Of a stretch of DNA of 64,000 nucleotides, positions 9,234 through 16,891 are shown in pieces. A program made the position numbers and the translations under genes. The notes below the pieces were generated by a model. The model was not told where the DNA came from, did no database searches, and was given only the letters and a program-made list of their open reading frames with translations. Within the stretch, counting starts at the first letter, position 1; every line of letters begins with the position of its first letter. This DNA comes from UBA7662 sp943369355 (GTDB lineage Bacteria > Bacteroidota > Bacteroidia > UBA7662): contig CALRMX020000008.1 in NCBI GenBank assembly GCA_943369355.1, forward strand, positions 1 to 64,000, read 5' to 3'.

Positions 9234-9896
9234 ATGAAAAAAATCGTTTTAGCCGGATTTCTACTGCTTTTTAGCAGCACGGTTTGGTCGCAAACGGCTA
9301 CCACAGCACGTTTAAGTACAGGCTTTGCCGCCAACGAATTTACTGCCAGCCTCGATGGTGGCCGAATGCATCAACTGGGTAAAAAACAACGGTTGCTGTT
9401 GGGCTACGGCTTACGTTATACCCACTTCCGCGGCAGCAACGTAAACTACGCCACAGCACCAGCCGCCTTGACCACGAAAGACAAGCTCGATACACTAGTG
9501 CTAGGCAGCAGTTCGGTGAATAGCTTCAATGCGTATATACAGCTGGGCTACCAGTTTTTGCCCAAATGGGCGGTTACTTTCGACATCGATGTGCTTGGTG
9601 CAAGCTTCGGCGCCGAACGCAGTGGTGTATTTACCAGTACCGAAGACGCTTCGTTTAATGGGGTGCAAAAAGGCAGTCCAACTGCTTTAAACGTTTTGTT
9701 GGTAGGCGATAACGACCGTGGCAGCTTAAACTCTAATTTTAGTTTGCGTTATCAGGTGAACGAAAACTGGCAGATCCAAACGGGGATGACCTATTTGTTT
9801 ACCGAATTCACCACCACCCAAAATTTAAACGATGCTAACGACCGTTTTAGGCGTAAGAGCACGTTTTTTATGCTCGGACTTCAATACCGTTTTTAA
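9234..9896 (+). CDS. Outer-membrane beta-barrel protein
   Basis: 220 residues from the ATG at 9234 (MKKIVLAGFLLLFSSTVWSQ signal peptide). The TTG-started extension from 9186 is not needed. The body has alternating strands with Tyr and Leu at regular spacing and ends in a terminal aromatic strand (FFMLGLQYRF), as outer-membrane barrels do. No family is recognised beyond that. Its stop overlaps the next ATG (TAATG), so it is co-translated with the YceI gene. It is divergent from the sigma factor gene, and the 150-base space between them must hold both promoters. Confidence 0.7.
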   Translation: MKKIVLAGFLLLFSSTVWSQTATTARLSTGFAANEFTASLDGGRMHQLGKKQRLLLGYGLRYTHFRGSNVNYATAPAALTTKDKLDTLVLGSSSVNSFNAYIQLGYQFLPKWAVTFDIDVLGASFGAERSGVFTSTEDASFNGVQKGSPTALNVLLVGDNDRGSLNSNFSLRYQVNENWQIQTGMTYLFTEFTTTQNLNDANDRFRRKSTFFMLGLQYRF

Positions 9897-10429
9897 TGAA
9901 AATTGTTCTGTTCCTCAGCGCTTGCCTTGTGCTGAGCGTCAATACCATCAGTCAACCTAAACAAATCGCCTGGGAAGCCACCGCTGTTCGAGTGAGTTTT
10001 ACCATCGACAATGCCGGCCTCACGGTGAATGGCAAATTCGATGAAGTAGAAGGTCAGTTTGTGACCGATGTAGCAGGCAAAGTGCCTGTTTTAATTACCG
10101 GTGTGGCCAAGGTGAAAAGTATAGCTACCGGCATCGGTTTACGCGATCGGCACTTGCAGGGGGCCGACTATTTCGATGCCAAAAGGTATCCCGAACTCCG
10201 GATGCAGTTGCTGAGTGCCGACGAAAAAACAGCACGTTTCGCCATCATCATCCGCGGGAAAACCAAAACCATTGCGGTGCCGTATGTATTCAAAACTACC
10301 GGAGAGCGGGCTGCATTTAGCTGCAGCTTTGAGCTCAACCGACGTGATTTTAGTGTAGGAGGTGCCTCGCTGATCATGTCGGACAAGGTGGTGGCAAACA
10401 TCGAACTGGACTTACGAAAGAAGAAATGA
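9896..10429 (+). CDS. YceI-like periplasmic lipid-binding protein
   Basis: 177 residues with a signal peptide (MKIVLFLSACLVLSVNTISQ). The core fits the YceI lipocalin-like barrel: VRVSFTIDNAGLTVNGKFDEVEG near the start, then GIGLRDRHLQGADYFDAKRYPELRM, which carries the family's 'RD.HL.s.dfFd...yP' signature. YceI proteins bind long isoprenoid or acyl chains in the periplasm. Its position in a run that leads to UbiA and polyketide genes makes an isoprenoid or lipid ligand attractive, but that is inference. Start and stop overlap both neighbours (TAATG before, ATGA after). Confidence 0.85.
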   Translation: MKIVLFLSACLVLSVNTISQPKQIAWEATAVRVSFTIDNAGLTVNGKFDEVEGQFVTDVAGKVPVLITGVAKVKSIATGIGLRDRHLQGADYFDAKRYPELRMQLLSADEKTARFAIIIRGKTKTIAVPYVFKTTGERAAFSCSFELNRRDFSVGGASLIMSDKVVANIELDLRKKK

Positions 10430-10923
10430 ATACGCTTACTTTTCAAACCTTGCTCACGTTTCAACAGCTGCGCGACCTATTGCTGCAACTCGACGATAAC
10501 GCTTACCAACTCCAACATCCTTGTTTTTTCGGGGGCAGTGTTGGCAAACATACCCGACACATTTTGGAATTTTACCAGCAACTGCTGGAGGAGACACCGG
10601 TGGTGAATTACGATGAGCGCAAGCGCACACCAGGCCTTGAAACATCCATACAATCGGCCTTAGATGTGCTCGATCTTCTCGCACGTCATGTATCTACCAG
10701 CTGCAACGACCGGGAGCTGCAGCTAGATGCCGACATATTTTCAGATGCGTTACCTGCACAAAGTTCGCTGCGACGGGAGCTGTTTTATGCCTACGAGCAT
10801 ATGGTACATCATTTAGCTTTAATTCGGGTAGGGGCTTTTTCTGCCTTTCCACAGCTTATATTTCCTCCAGATTTTGGCGTTGCATATTCCACGCAAAAGC
10901 AGAGGCAACTATGTGCACAGTAA
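10426..10923 (+). CDS. DinB-superfamily protein
   Basis: 165 residues predicted to form a four-helix metal-binding bundle. Two His-bearing helices are visible: GGSVGKHTRHILEFY and YAYEHMVHHLALIRVG, matching the DinB metal-ligand pattern. Family members include thiol-dependent transferases and stress proteins; the substrate here is unknown. The ATG overlaps the YceI stop by 4 bases, and the end overlaps the NRDE start by 13, so it is translated as part of one message. Confidence 0.75.
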   Translation: MNTLTFQTLLTFQQLRDLLLQLDDNAYQLQHPCFFGGSVGKHTRHILEFYQQLLEETPVVNYDERKRTPGLETSIQSALDVLDLLARHVSTSCNDRELQLDADIFSDALPAQSSLRRELFYAYEHMVHHLALIRVGAFSAFPQLIFPPDFGVAYSTQKQRQLCAQ

Positions 10924-11624
10924 GTTTTTTCGCGCAGGCATCAGGCGGTTTTGTATTTACCAGCAACCGCGACGAAACTCCCTTGCGGCCGGCAGCAGCA
11001 CCCACCAAGCTGGGGCAAGAAGGCAAGGTTTGGTACGGCCCTTCCGATAAAGGAACGGGTGGAAGTTGGTTTGGCACCAATCTACAAACTACGGCCTGCC
11101 TACTAAATGGTGCTTTCGTCAAACACGAGCATCGGCCACCTTATCGTCGTAGCCGTGGGGTAATCGTACCCGAACTGCTGCAAGCGACATCGTTCGCGGA
11201 GTTTTTAGCGAATTCCGAATTCGACGGAATGGAACCTTTTACGTTGGTGGTCATTGAGCACCCAACCAACGGTGTACACCTGCACGAACTACGTTGGGAC
11301 GGACAGCAGCCGCATCTCAAACAAATCGATCCCCAAAGCCCCAGCTGGTGGCAGTCGGCTACCTTGTACAATGCCGACCAGGCCGCACTTCGCTCTGGTT
11401 GGTTTCATACTTGGCTTGATCGGGTGGGCCATGCACCCCAGCAAGATGAAATCTTCGATTTTCATGCGACTGCGGGCGTAGGAAATCCCGAGCTCGACCT
11501 GCGCATGGATCGAGGTAAGGTGCGTACCACCAGCATCACCTCTTTATTTTGGTCGCCGGCAGAAGCCCGTATCCGCTACTTTGACCTACTCGCTCATGAA
11601 GAACACGGACTTCTCCTTTTTTGA
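10911..11624 (+). CDS. NRDE (TANGO2-like) family protein
   Basis: 237 residues starting MCTVSFF, with the defining NRDE motif in FTSNRDETPLRPA at about residues 20-32 and a Cys directly after the initiator Met, as in Ntn-hydrolase-like TANGO2 relatives. Further family blocks: GGSWFGTN and LNGAFVKHE. Eukaryotic TANGO2 is linked to haem and lipid homeostasis; the bacterial role is not established. It overlaps DinB by 13 bases and the ATP-grasp gene by 29. Confidence 0.85.
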   Translation: MCTVSFFAQASGGFVFTSNRDETPLRPAAAPTKLGQEGKVWYGPSDKGTGGSWFGTNLQTTACLLNGAFVKHEHRPPYRRSRGVIVPELLQATSFAEFLANSEFDGMEPFTLVVIEHPTNGVHLHELRWDGQQPHLKQIDPQSPSWWQSATLYNADQAALRSGWFHTWLDRVGHAPQQDEIFDFHATAGVGNPELDLRMDRGKVRTTSITSLFWSPAEARIRYFDLLAHEEHGLLLF

Positions 11625-12636
11625 TCGAAGGCGAAGTGGCGTACTGCGCGCCTCTGAGTTTTGGCCCGATAGACTTTGGCATATACCAGCACTTCTTCAA
11701 GGAGCGCTATTGGGCTTGATAAAGGGAAACATAAACTGGTTTGTACGTGCGAATCCTGCGCTTGCTTGGGGCGGCATGTTCGATTCACCGAAAGACGATT
11801 TGTTGAATCGGTTAAAGGCGTATAATACGCCCAGGTCGCATTTTATCCAGTTTGACTCAGCGATACCTGAGTTGCCCATGGGCTTTTCGTATCCTGTTAT
11901 CTTGAAACCCAATACGGGGGAGCGGGGCAGGTTGGTGAGTAAAATTGTCGATCACGAAGCTTGGTTGGCCTATTGGCATAAAGCGCCGTTTGGGGACTAC
12001 TTGATTCAAGAATTTGTCCATTTCAGCTTCGAATTCGGTGTTTTTGTGGTGCGCGAAGCAGCTGGCAATTTTCGCATTCACTCGCTTACCTGGAAGCTGC
12101 CACTCGGTGTGGTGGGGGATGGGGTAAGTCGGCTAGAGGAATTGCTGCATCAACATCCGAGAGCACGTCGGTTTAAATCGTTTTGGCCGGAAATAGATGC
12201 AGCAACGGGGCGAAAAGTACTTGGCGTGGGGGAGTGGTTCCCACTTCATTTTTCGGGCAACCATAGCCGTGGCGCCACTTTTTTAGACGCACGTGCTCAG
12301 CTTTCGCCAGCTATGGAATTGGCCATTAACGAGCTGCTGGCCGGGTTGGATGGTTTTGACTATGGTCGACTTGATGTGATGGTGGAGCAGCCCGACTTGC
12401 TTACGGTGGCGAGTAAAATCAAGGTGTTGGAAATAAACGGCGCCAATTCGGAGCCCGCCCATGTATACGACCCTGCTTCGTGGTGGTTGCGTGGCTTGTT
12501 GGAGCACTTACGCTTCCAGCGGATGATGTGGGTGGTAGCCTGTCGCAACCTTGATAGGGGAGCAAAAGGTGCTGGCTTACGGCAAACCTGGCAGGCGTTA
12601 ATGACTTATCGCAGGTGGCAAAAGTCAATTTTGTGA
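11596..12636 (+). CDS. ATP-grasp family protein (D-Ala-D-Ala ligase-like)
   Basis: 346 residues from the ATG at 11596; an upstream TTG at 11581 is possible but weaker. The N-terminal ~90 residues resemble the leader of a Bacteroidota group annotated as D-alanine-D-alanine ligase-like (ANPALAWGGMFDSPK). The ATP-grasp core follows: YPVILKPNTGERG (nucleotide loop), DYLIQEFV (adenine-binding strand), and the metal-binding end KVLEINGANSEP. It should join a carboxylate to an amine or similar nucleophile at the cost of ATP. It is not likely to be the housekeeping Ddl because it lacks that protein's N-terminal domain. Substrate unknown. It lies just before the polyketide operon. Confidence 0.75.
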   Translation: MKNTDFSFFDRRRSGVLRASEFWPDRLWHIPALLQGALLGLIKGNINWFVRANPALAWGGMFDSPKDDLLNRLKAYNTPRSHFIQFDSAIPELPMGFSYPVILKPNTGERGRLVSKIVDHEAWLAYWHKAPFGDYLIQEFVHFSFEFGVFVVREAAGNFRIHSLTWKLPLGVVGDGVSRLEELLHQHPRARRFKSFWPEIDAATGRKVLGVGEWFPLHFSGNHSRGATFLDARAQLSPAMELAINELLAGLDGFDYGRLDVMVEQPDLLTVASKIKVLEINGANSEPAHVYDPASWWLRGLLEHLRFQRMMWVVACRNLDRGAKGAGLRQTWQALMTYRRWQKSIL

Positions 12637-12679
12637 GGTATTGTTTGATGATTCAGTTCGTGTAGCGTAAATTGTTCCC

Positions 12680-13564
12680 ATGCACCCCTTTTTTTTCTGG
12701 CAACATCCTGTTTTTCGGCATTTACGTTTTCCTTTTTCGTGGTTTTTGTTGCCCGCATTTTTAATGGGGTGGATCATGGTGCCCGATGCTTCTTGGGAGC
12801 GCAGTTTGCAGTTGGCTTTTTTGCTGCATCTGCTGGTATATCCGAGCAGCAATGCCTTTAACAGTCTCCAAGATCGCGATGAAGGGCCCATAGGCGGCAT
12901 GGCCAATCCACCTAAAGCACCGGCTTCGTTGCGGTGGTGGAGCTTGGCATTTGATTTTGCCGCCGTCGCGCTGGCTTTTTGGTGGTGGCAACCGCTGGCG
13001 GCGGGCATCGCCATTTACATTTTAGCTTCGCGGGCATACAGTTGGCGTCCCTTGCGTTTAAAGAAATATCCAATTGCTGGTTTCCTTACGGTGGTCCTTT
13101 TTCAAGGTCCCTGGGTCATGCTGCTTTGTGCCGCGTATCTTCCCGAGAACGCTTTCGAATTTCGGCAGCTTGGGGCGCCGGGAGCCTGGTATTTGGCATC
13201 GGCGCTGGTGCTGGCCGGTACCTATCCGCTCACGCAGGTGTATCAGCATGCGGCCGACAAAGCCGACGGGGTATTGAGTTTTAGTGCATGGTTGGGGGTG
13301 CAAGGTACTTTTCGTTTTAGCGCATTTGTCTTTGGTGCTGCTGGGCCATTTTTACTCTGGCCGCTTTGGAATGCCGACAGGATGGGCTTGTTGCTCCTCC
13401 TGGTAGTTGCTTTACTTCCCACCCTCTGGTGGTTTTTTAGCTGGTGGCGCAGCGTAAAACGCGACGCGCTCGATGCCAATTTTAGCAATGCCATGCGCAT
13501 GAATGCCATAGCCTCCTCTTCGTTAAACGTGGCCTTATTGGTTGCAGGAGGCCTGGGTTTATGA
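12680..13564 (+). CDS. UbiA-family membrane prenyltransferase
   Basis: 294 residues, about eight membrane helices. The first Asp-rich motif is NAFNSLQDRDEG (Asn58, Asp65, Asp67) and the second is AADKADG (Asp193, Asp196); these bind Mg2+ and the isoprenyl diphosphate. The enzyme transfers a prenyl chain to an aromatic or other acceptor in the membrane. It is the first gene of a four-gene ATGA-coupled operon with a type III polyketide synthase, a methyltransferase and a flavoenzyme, so the aromatic polyketide is the likely acceptor. Menaquinone MenA is a less likely alternative given this context. Confidence 0.88.
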   Translation: MHPFFFWQHPVFRHLRFPFSWFLLPAFLMGWIMVPDASWERSLQLAFLLHLLVYPSSNAFNSLQDRDEGPIGGMANPPKAPASLRWWSLAFDFAAVALAFWWWQPLAAGIAIYILASRAYSWRPLRLKKYPIAGFLTVVLFQGPWVMLLCAAYLPENAFEFRQLGAPGAWYLASALVLAGTYPLTQVYQHAADKADGVLSFSAWLGVQGTFRFSAFVFGAAGPFLLWPLWNADRMGLLLLLVVALLPTLWWFFSWWRSVKRDALDANFSNAMRMNAIASSSLNVALLVAGGLGL

Positions 13565-14649
13565 GTTTCCTTCTCGGTATAAATACGGCAGTGCCCGATT
13601 TCGCTATTGGCAAGCAGGATTTCGAACGTTTTGTTGCCGATCAGTCGAAGGCCGATACACGATTGCTGCGCAAATTGCGCTGGCTGGTCGAAAAAAGTGG
13701 CATCGAAACCCGATACGCGGCATTACCCGACTATCAGTCGCCCTACGAGGCCCTTTTGTACTACCGAATCGGGGCGCCTTTTCGGGCAGGGATAGCCGAA
13801 CGTATGGCGTTGTATGCCGATTTAGCGTTGCACCTTTCGGTGAAGGCAGCCGCCCGACTTGTGAGTCGTTTTGGTGCTCCTACACATCTTGTTTATACGT
13901 CGTGCACGGGTTTGTCGGCACCTGGACTTGAAATGAGCTTGTTGCGGGCGCTTCAACTACCGGCAAATGTGTTTCGGCATACGGTGAACTTCATGGGTTG
14001 CCATGCTGCCTTGCATGCTTTGCGCACGGCCCATTACATCTGTGCTGCCGAGCCAGCTGCACGCGTATTGGTGGTATGCACCGAGCTGTGCAGCTTACAC
14101 TATCAAGATGCTTTACACGACGATGCCTTACTGGCCAATTTGCTTTTTGGCGACGGCTCGGCGGCGGTTTACCTGACTGGTAAAGCCGATTTTGAATCTC
14201 CCTTGCTTGAGTTTAAAGATTATTATACAGAGTTGTTGTCCAGCGGAGAAGAAGATATGAGCTGGGCCTTGAGTGAGGCCAGTTTTGCGATGCGTTTGAG
14301 CAGCTATGTGCCTCAGCTTTTGTCGACCCACATCGGTACCGTGCTACAATCGGCCGGTGCAAAGTGGCAACAAGCTCCCGATCAGCGTTGGAACTGGGCC
14401 TTGCATCCCGGGGGCAAAACCATACTCGATCAATTGGGACGTGAATTGGGATTAACCGAAGAGCAGCTGGCGCCTTCTCGTGGAGTGTTGCGTGAGTTCG
14501 GCAATATGTCGTCGGCTTCGGTGCTTTTTGTGCTGCAGAAAATTCTAAATCAGGGTGAATTAGCCCATAACCCCACGATTTTAGCCGCTTTTGGTCCGGG
14601 ATTGTCGGTAGAAATGGCGTACGCAATACCTCTCAATCCTACAGCATGA
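13561..14649 (+). CDS. Type III polyketide synthase (chalcone/stilbene synthase fold)
   Basis: 362 residues. The Cys-His-Asn triad is clear: Cys115 in VYTSCTGLSAPG, His282 in WALHPGGKTI, and Asn315 in REFGNMSSASVLF. LLFGDGSAAVYL is another family block. The enzyme extends a starter (in bacteria often a fatty acyl thioester) with malonyl-CoA and cyclises it to a resorcinol, pyrone or similar ring. The acyl chain length cannot be read from sequence. ATG overlaps the UbiA stop, and its stop overlaps the next ATG, so all four enzymes are coupled. Confidence 0.93.
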   Translation: MSFLLGINTAVPDFAIGKQDFERFVADQSKADTRLLRKLRWLVEKSGIETRYAALPDYQSPYEALLYYRIGAPFRAGIAERMALYADLALHLSVKAAARLVSRFGAPTHLVYTSCTGLSAPGLEMSLLRALQLPANVFRHTVNFMGCHAALHALRTAHYICAAEPAARVLVVCTELCSLHYQDALHDDALLANLLFGDGSAAVYLTGKADFESPLLEFKDYYTELLSSGEEDMSWALSEASFAMRLSSYVPQLLSTHIGTVLQSAGAKWQQAPDQRWNWALHPGGKTILDQLGRELGLTEEQLAPSRGVLREFGNMSSASVLFVLQKILNQGELAHNPTILAAFGPGLSVEMAYAIPLNPTA

Positions 14650-15353
14650 GCTTTTGGCACTATCCCTATCGCTCGGGGCACAGCGAGTTGCTCGACCAAG
14701 AAAACCTGCCCGTGGAGGCTCTTCACCGGAATTTAGCGGAGTTGGCCCTGGTGAATCGCTGGCTGGGAGGCTACCGCATTTCGGAGCTGGCTTTGGCCGA
14801 GATGCAACAGCATTTTGTATTTCATACCCTCATCGACATAGGTACCGGCGGCGGCGACACCCTGCAACGTTTGGCAGCACAAGTACCCCAAGGAATAACC
14901 CTCGAAGGTTGGGATTTAAAGGCCGATTGTATTGCCTACGCCCAACAACATCATCATCGGCCGGAGATAAGCTGGGTGGTTGGCGATTTCAGGGAGGCTT
15001 TGCATAGTCGACCACCCGGTGTTCTTTTTCACGCTTCCCTCTTTTTCCATCACTTTTCCGACAAAGAGATTGCAGCTTTCATTCAGGAAATTGTGCAAGC
15101 AGGTCACGGCCTCATCGTGAACGATTTAGAACGCCACCGTTTTGCGCGCTGGAGTATCGCACTCATCACCCGCCTATGGCCAGGAGCTTCGTATCTGGTG
15201 CGTAACGATGCACCATTGAGCGTAGAACGTTCGTTTGTTGAAGCCGACTGGAACCGTTTGTTGGCAGGTATTCCGCAACTCAACTACACGCTGCGCTACC
15301 GACGTATGTTTCGTCATCAGCTCTGCGTGTGGCCAAAAGGAAGTGTCGAATGA
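14646..15353 (+). CDS. Class I SAM-dependent methyltransferase of the polyketide operon
   Basis: 235 residues. The SAM-binding glycine loop is LIDIGTGGGDT (residues 62-72), followed by the acidic end of strand 2 (EGWDLKADC) and strand 4 with VVGDFREAL. The N-terminal helix LDQENLPVEALHRNLAELALVNRWLGG is probably the substrate-side cap. It should O- or C-methylate the polyketide ring or its oxidised product. It sits exactly between synthase and flavoenzyme, with 4-base overlaps on both sides. Confidence 0.85.
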   Translation: MSFWHYPYRSGHSELLDQENLPVEALHRNLAELALVNRWLGGYRISELALAEMQQHFVFHTLIDIGTGGGDTLQRLAAQVPQGITLEGWDLKADCIAYAQQHHHRPEISWVVGDFREALHSRPPGVLFHASLFFHHFSDKEIAAFIQEIVQAGHGLIVNDLERHRFARWSIALITRLWPGASYLVRNDAPLSVERSFVEADWNRLLAGIPQLNYTLRYRRMFRHQLCVWPKGSVE

Positions 15354-16450
15354 AATACGATTTAATTGTTATTGGCGGTGGATTGGCAGGCTTGGCGTTG
15401 GCCATTTTGGAGGCAAAAGCGGGTCAACGCGTATTGCTTTGCGAACAAAAACATTATCCAGCGCACAAGGTGTGTGGCGAGTACATCAGCTACGAAAGTC
15501 ATGCCTTTTTGCAACATCTGGGTTTGCCGCTGACCGATTGGGCCTTACCCGATATACAACGTCTGAAATTAACGGTGCCCAACTATGCGCTCGAACTCAA
15601 TTTACCCTTGGGGGGCTTCGGATTGAGTCGACATAAGCTCGACGGTAGTTTGGCTCAACGAGCAAAAGCCGCTGGGGTAGAACTGTTGGAGGGCACCAAA
15701 GTGACCAAAATCAGCGGTAAATCTGGAAACTACCAGGTTGAAACCAATTCTGGTCTGTTTACCTCTTTTTGGGTGGTAGGTAGCTGGGGACGGAGAACAT
15801 CGCTGCACAAGCAGCCACCGCAAAACCGTAATTATGTAGGGGTAAAATGGCATTATCACGGCCCTTTACCGGCCGATTTAATCACCTTACATACTTTTCG
15901 GGGTGGTTACGGAGGCATGTCTCGGGTAGAAGACGACCAAGTTTGTTTTTGCTATATGGTAGCGAGTGAGCGGTTGAAGTCGGCTGGCGGTATTCCCCAA
16001 TTGGAGCAGCAGCTGCGCAACGAAAATCGACATCTCGACGAGATGCTCGCACCGCTTACACCTAGTTGGGGTGAGCCGTTGAGCATTTCACAACTCAGTT
16101 TTTTGCCGAAAACAAGAGTGCATGAAGGGGTTTTGTTGCTTGGCGATGCCGCGGGAAGTATCGCTCCTTTGGCGGGCAACGGCATGAGCATGGCGCTGCA
16201 TGCCGCCTGGCTATTACACCAATGCTGGGAAAAGTACGGGCGTTCGGCGAGCGATTTTGAAAGCTTAGCAGCACGTTACGATCAACTGTGGCGTGCACAT
16301 TTTGAACTGCGCACCTCGGTGAGTTATCGTTTGCAAGGTACTTTTGGCAAGGTGGTTCCTGCCACTTTGTTGTTTCGATCTGTGGGTGCATTTCCTGCCT
16401 TAGGTAAAGTACTTACGCGCTTAACCCATGGTCGTGTTTTCGGCCCATAG
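15350..16450 (+). CDS. FAD-dependent oxidoreductase (geranylgeranyl-reductase/hydroxylase-like)
   Basis: 366 residues from the ATG at 15350, which overlaps the methyltransferase stop; an upstream start at 15329 would only add seven residues. The FAD-binding site is DLIVIGGGLAGLALA at the N terminus and the second FAD block is GDAAGSIAPLAGNGMSMAL at about 258-276. HKVCGEYIS matches the CGE motif seen in geranylgeranyl reductase-like flavoproteins. Either ring hydroxylation to a quinone or saturation of an isoprenoid chain is possible; the sequence does not decide. Last gene of the operon. Confidence 0.85.
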   Translation: MKYDLIVIGGGLAGLALAILEAKAGQRVLLCEQKHYPAHKVCGEYISYESHAFLQHLGLPLTDWALPDIQRLKLTVPNYALELNLPLGGFGLSRHKLDGSLAQRAKAAGVELLEGTKVTKISGKSGNYQVETNSGLFTSFWVVGSWGRRTSLHKQPPQNRNYVGVKWHYHGPLPADLITLHTFRGGYGGMSRVEDDQVCFCYMVASERLKSAGGIPQLEQQLRNENRHLDEMLAPLTPSWGEPLSISQLSFLPKTRVHEGVLLLGDAAGSIAPLAGNGMSMALHAAWLLHQCWEKYGRSASDFESLAARYDQLWRAHFELRTSVSYRLQGTFGKVVPATLLFRSVGAFPALGKVLTRLTHGRVFGP

Positions 16451-16617
16451 CTGATTGAAACGGCTAGTTTGCGTTGATTGTCGGTTCAGCTCTTTTATAA
16501 TGTTGCATGCGCAACATAAATTTTGACAATGAAAAAATATTAACCGCAGAAAATCCTCTTTTTCGTGATTCTAGGCCATTTTTAGTGAGCTGACATGGAA
16601 TTTTTTATTCAATTGAT
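16451..16617. other. Intergenic region between polyketide operon and SAM-riboswitch promoter
   Basis: AT-rich, without a credible reading frame. It holds one palindrome (16500-16517) and no recognisable terminator with a T run for the upstream operon. The remainder of the space up to 16891 is taken up by a promoter, the riboswitch and its terminator. Confidence 0.6.
16500..16517. promoter_or_regulatory. Perfect inverted repeat ATGTTGC-ATGC-GCAACAT
   Basis: A 7-4-7 perfect inverted repeat, 50 bases after the flavoenzyme stop. As RNA it makes a short hairpin, but what follows (AAATTTTGAC) is a poor T tract, so termination is doubtful. The half TGTTGCAT also occurs in the Zur-like palindrome at 38331-38347, in the opposite arrangement. 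Role unknown. Confidence 0.45.
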
Positions 16618-16649
16618 TTGGAGATTTGAAAATTGTAGTTCTACCTTTG
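16618..16649 (+). promoter_or_regulatory. Bacteroidota-type promoter of the SAM-riboswitch transcript
   Basis: TTG (16618-16620), 21 bases, TACCTTTG (16642-16649), an exact TAnnTTTG -7 box. The predicted transcription start lies about 15-20 bases before the riboswitch P1 helix, and the spacing equals that of the M43 gene promoter. Confidence 0.7.
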
Positions 16650-16672
16650 CAGTGCGTTTCTGACGCACATAA

Positions 16673-16771
16673 CTTATCAAGAAGAGCAGAGGGACAGGCC
16701 CGATGAAGCTCTGGCAACCGGCAATAGCAAGGTGCCAATTCCTGCCGAACCGAAAGGGGAGGGAAGATAAG
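16673..16771 (+). promoter_or_regulatory. SAM-I (S-box) riboswitch
   Basis: The S-box core is plain: CTTATCAAGA at 16673, the P2 kink region with AGAGGGACAGGCCCGATGAAG at about 16687-16708, CTGGCAACC at 16710-16718, AAGGTGCCAATTCC at 16729-16742, and the closing GATAAG at 16766-16771 that pairs with the first CTTATC to form P1. It binds S-adenosylmethionine and represses when SAM is high. A terminator follows 29 bases on, and the controlled genes are for methionine/cysteine amino-acid synthesis, as expected. Confidence 0.94.
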
Positions 16772-16799
16772 GAGAAGACACACAGCTGCAGATGTGATG

Positions 16800-16826
16800 C
16801 GCTTTCGACTTATCGAAGGCGTTTTT
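16800..16826 (+). terminator. Riboswitch-controlled attenuator hairpin
   Basis: 9-bp stem CGCTTTCGA (16800-16808) with TCGAAGGCG (16813-16821), loop CTTA, then five T. The loop and 3' arm contain CTTATC (16809-16814), a copy of the P1 5' strand, so GATAAG at 16766-16771 can pair here instead and act as antiterminator when SAM is absent. A second, overlapping hairpin (16814-16842, 11 bp with one G-U) also competes with this stem and absorbs its T tract. Confidence 0.8.
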
Positions 16827-16891
16827 CGTTTAAACGCTTTCGGTACAAATAATTGATGAGTGCGTGCTCAGACGTTTAAACCAAAAACGTC

